From Bradyrhizobium sp. CSA112 (GTDB lineage: Bacteria; Pseudomonadota; Alphaproteobacteria; Rhizobiales; Xanthobacteraceae): 64,000 bases of DNA. The position numbers and the translations under genes are program-made. The stretch is from NCBI RefSeq assembly GCF_029051645.1, contig NZ_JAACFS010000006.1, forward strand, positions 186,001 to 250,000, read 5' to 3'. How positions within the stretch are numbered: the stretch's first letter is position 1; the number at the start of each line of letters is the position of its first letter. This document shows, in pieces, positions 62,396 to 64,000 of this stretch. A model generated the notes under the pieces. That model had not been told where the DNA came from, made no database searches, and saw only the letters and a program-made list of their open reading frames with translations.

Positions 62396-62788
62396 ATGAG
62401 GGCCCCAGCAGCAATAGCGATTTTGATCTCTTTGGCTTCTCCCACAGAGGCGGCCCCAATTACCCTTGCATGCAAAGGCACCCTTAGTTTTCCTGAGAAT
62501 AACCCAATGATTATCGACGGAGATAGCGCGATCATCGATTTTGATGCCGGAACGTTTAAGCCGCCTCTCTACCAGACCTACTCAATCACTAAGGTCAACG
62601 ATACGCAGGTCACATTTGCATTCGAAAGCAGCACAACATCCATTTTTGGCACCATCGACAGAGTTTCCGGAAACCTATCAATGAACGTTATGAAGCCCGA
62701 GGAACGCAAGAGGCTAGCGGCCGGCGGGAGTGTAAAGATGCTATCTTGGATGACGGCAAAATGTATGCCCGCAAAACAGATGTTTTAG
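62396..62788 (+). CDS. Exported hypothetical protein (130 aa)
   Basis: MRAPAAIAILISLASPTEAA is the signal peptide; PITLACKGTLSFPENNPMII and SSTTSIFGTIDRVSGNLSMN follow, and the end has WMTAKCMPAKQMF. Same plan as the gene before it, 15 bases upstream, so probably a diverged tandem pair. The motif TLxCKGTL and IDRxSGxL recur in a family of exported Bradyrhizobium proteins without known function. Confidence 0.7.
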   Translation: MRAPAAIAILISLASPTEAAPITLACKGTLSFPENNPMIIDGDSAIIDFDAGTFKPPLYQTYSITKVNDTQVTFAFESSTTSIFGTIDRVSGNLSMNVMKPEERKRLAAGGSVKMLSWMTAKCMPAKQMF

Positions 62789-62822
62789 TAGTACGTTTGG
62801 CGGCTATGCCGGCGAAAAAGAT

Positions 62823-62966
62823 ATGCTGATCGGGCTATACGACGACGCCCGCCCGCCGTCGGTCCTTATGGCTGACGCCACGGGGTACTGCGACTTCCCT
62901 CACGAGCCGTTTCCGGACTTGGAGGGCGGCTACAAGCCGCCCGCTCAAGGACGCCCGAAGGCTTAG
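62823..62966 (+). CDS. Possible very small protein (47 aa)
   Basis: MLIGLYDDARPPSVLMADAT then GYCDFPHEPFPDLEGGYKPP has natural, non-repetitive composition. There is no ribosome-binding site, so it may be the tail of a gene whose start is lost. From 62967 to 63235 I find nothing. Confidence 0.3.
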   Translation: MLIGLYDDARPPSVLMADATGYCDFPHEPFPDLEGGYKPPAQGRPKA

Positions 62967-63235
62967 ACTTGCGTTCAGGTTCATATGTCTGTTGCATCGG
63001 TAAGACGTTGCCCATCCCGCGCTCGGTCGACGAATGCCCAAACTCACCCAATTGCCGGTAACAGTGTCCACTGGATGCCCATAGACGCAGGTGAAAGCGT
63101 TGCTGCCGTCGTTTGCAACGCTGAAACCTGAAATAGTTCCGATTGACGCACAATGGAGTTGCAGATCGAGCGAGTTCGTCAGGTTGAACCCATTGCAGGC
63201 AACGATGTGAAGATTGAAGTATTGCGACTTGTTGG

Positions 63236-63895
63236 ATGAAGTTGGGAAATTGCTTGATGATGCGTAAATTCGATACAGCGGCGATTAGCCTGCTGATGTT
63301 CACGGCTGTGCTTTCGGTGTGGCTTGGTGTTTGGGGGCCTACAAACGCGACCTCGTGGAAGGACTGGCAGACGCTGATGGCCGCATTTGTGGCGCTGGGC
63401 GCTGCTGTCGTCGCTTACACCGCGGCGATGGCAAAAGTCCGCTTTGATGAAAGAGCTGCCAGCCAGAATGAATGCCGGAAGATTTTGGGCATTTTTTTGC
63501 GGTTCGACTTTGCCGTGGACGTATTGCGACACGAAGCGGAATACATGGTTAGACTGACTGATGCGCCTGCATCGCCGAGCGAAAACAACATAGTCACCGT
63601 AGATAATCTTGCCTTCAACGAATTGCCCGAGATTAAGGAAGCCTGGAACAACCTGGACTGTTTTCCCGTCGAATTGTCGCGTTCTTTCTATTCGGTTCAG
63701 AACGCTATGTACAACTTCACCGAGTTCAAGAAGGACCACGATGGCGAAACTTATCGCTGTGAGTACGGCATGACGCGGTCCGAAGACTTGGACTACCTGC
63801 AGAGCATTATCGTGGATCTCCAAGAGCATTGCGTAGCGGCCCTGATCCAAGTTCGCGGGGAGATTGCCAAATTGCGCGCTCGTATCAACGCTTGA
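63236..63895 (+). CDS. Membrane-anchored hypothetical protein (219 aa)
   Basis: Two N-terminal transmembrane helices (AAISLLMFTAVLSVWLGVWG and LMAAFVALGAAVVAYTAAMA) are followed by a soluble part of about 150 residues with RKILGIFLRFDFAVDVLRHE and DYLQSIIVDLQEHCVAALIQ, probably helical. An ATG at 63257 (MMRKFD) is an alternative start. Similar two-helix proteins are annotated as hypothetical in many alphaproteobacteria and phages; function unknown. Confidence 0.65.
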   Translation: MKLGNCLMMRKFDTAAISLLMFTAVLSVWLGVWGPTNATSWKDWQTLMAAFVALGAAVVAYTAAMAKVRFDERAASQNECRKILGIFLRFDFAVDVLRHEAEYMVRLTDAPASPSENNIVTVDNLAFNELPEIKEAWNNLDCFPVELSRSFYSVQNAMYNFTEFKKDHDGETYRCEYGMTRSEDLDYLQSIIVDLQEHCVAALIQVRGEIAKLRARINA

Positions 63896-64000
63896 GTAGT
63901 TTTGGGCTTTCCCCCTACTCATGCCGCCACCCCCGACGATTTGGCGACGACCATCCGATCTGCCCTGACAGTCGGTACCAGGGCTGAGCAATAGGCCAAC

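Overview
The window looks like an accessory, island-type stretch of a Bradyrhizobium-like alphaproteobacterium (Nitrobacteraceae). The reasons are the rhizobial gene order traG-copG-trbBCDEJKLFGI-DUF2274-lysR, many short proteins I know from Bradyrhizobium genomes (DUF6894, Thivi_2564-type membrane protein, truncated H-NS-like proteins, DUF1127), GC-rich coding sequence, and a dispersed intergenic repeat of about 110 bp that I associate with this group. No ribosomal or other obvious core genes are present.

Layout. 0-2.5 kb: a small conserved protein, a Crp/Fnr regulator and two frameshifted small genes. 2.5-15.5 kb: a compact conjugative type IV secretion operon read right to left, from traG to trbI, ending in a frameshifted DUF2274 gene and closed by a convergent lysR. 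Most adjacent genes overlap by 1-4 bases. No relaxase is visible. 16-24 kb: two exported cupins, an AraC regulator beside the decayed tail of a second one, a DUF1127 fusion, a class III nucleotide cyclase with TPRs, and at least five copies of the repeat. 24.4-25.9 kb: two truncated integrases of different families joined tail to tail, and the 5' part of a tRNA-Ser, which mark an old integration or deletion boundary.

26-38 kb: the most unusual block. It holds two large exported TPR-CHAT proteins (13 and 11 TPR-like units), a third exported protein with a CHAT-like His/Cys pair, an exported metallophosphoesterase, and the frameshifted remnant of another CHAT domain. All run on the minus strand, and three of the four intact genes are nearly contiguous. 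The two TPR-CHAT genes also share similar upstream DNA, so a whole module was duplicated.

38-48 kb: small hypothetical genes, a decayed alpha/beta hydrolase, then a maltose-1-phosphate/glucan set: glgE, a stand-alone maltokinase and a convergent glgX whose stop codon shares a CTAG with that of the maltokinase gene. 47-55 kb: short Bradyrhizobium-type genes, pseudogenes (zinc metallopeptidase, PolX N-terminus, frameshifted hypothetical), a tRNA-like relic, and a duplicated convergent pair of short coiled-coil and H-NS-N-terminus-like genes. 55.8-59.1 kb: a large animal-type haem peroxidase with RTX calcium repeats. 59-64 kb: exported or membrane hypotheticals, several frameshifted.

Single-base frameshifts recur in otherwise recognisable genes across the window. 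Either the region is decaying or the assembly has indel errors; read mapping would decide. Genes shorter than 60 codons were found by reading the sequence directly and are given with lower confidence.
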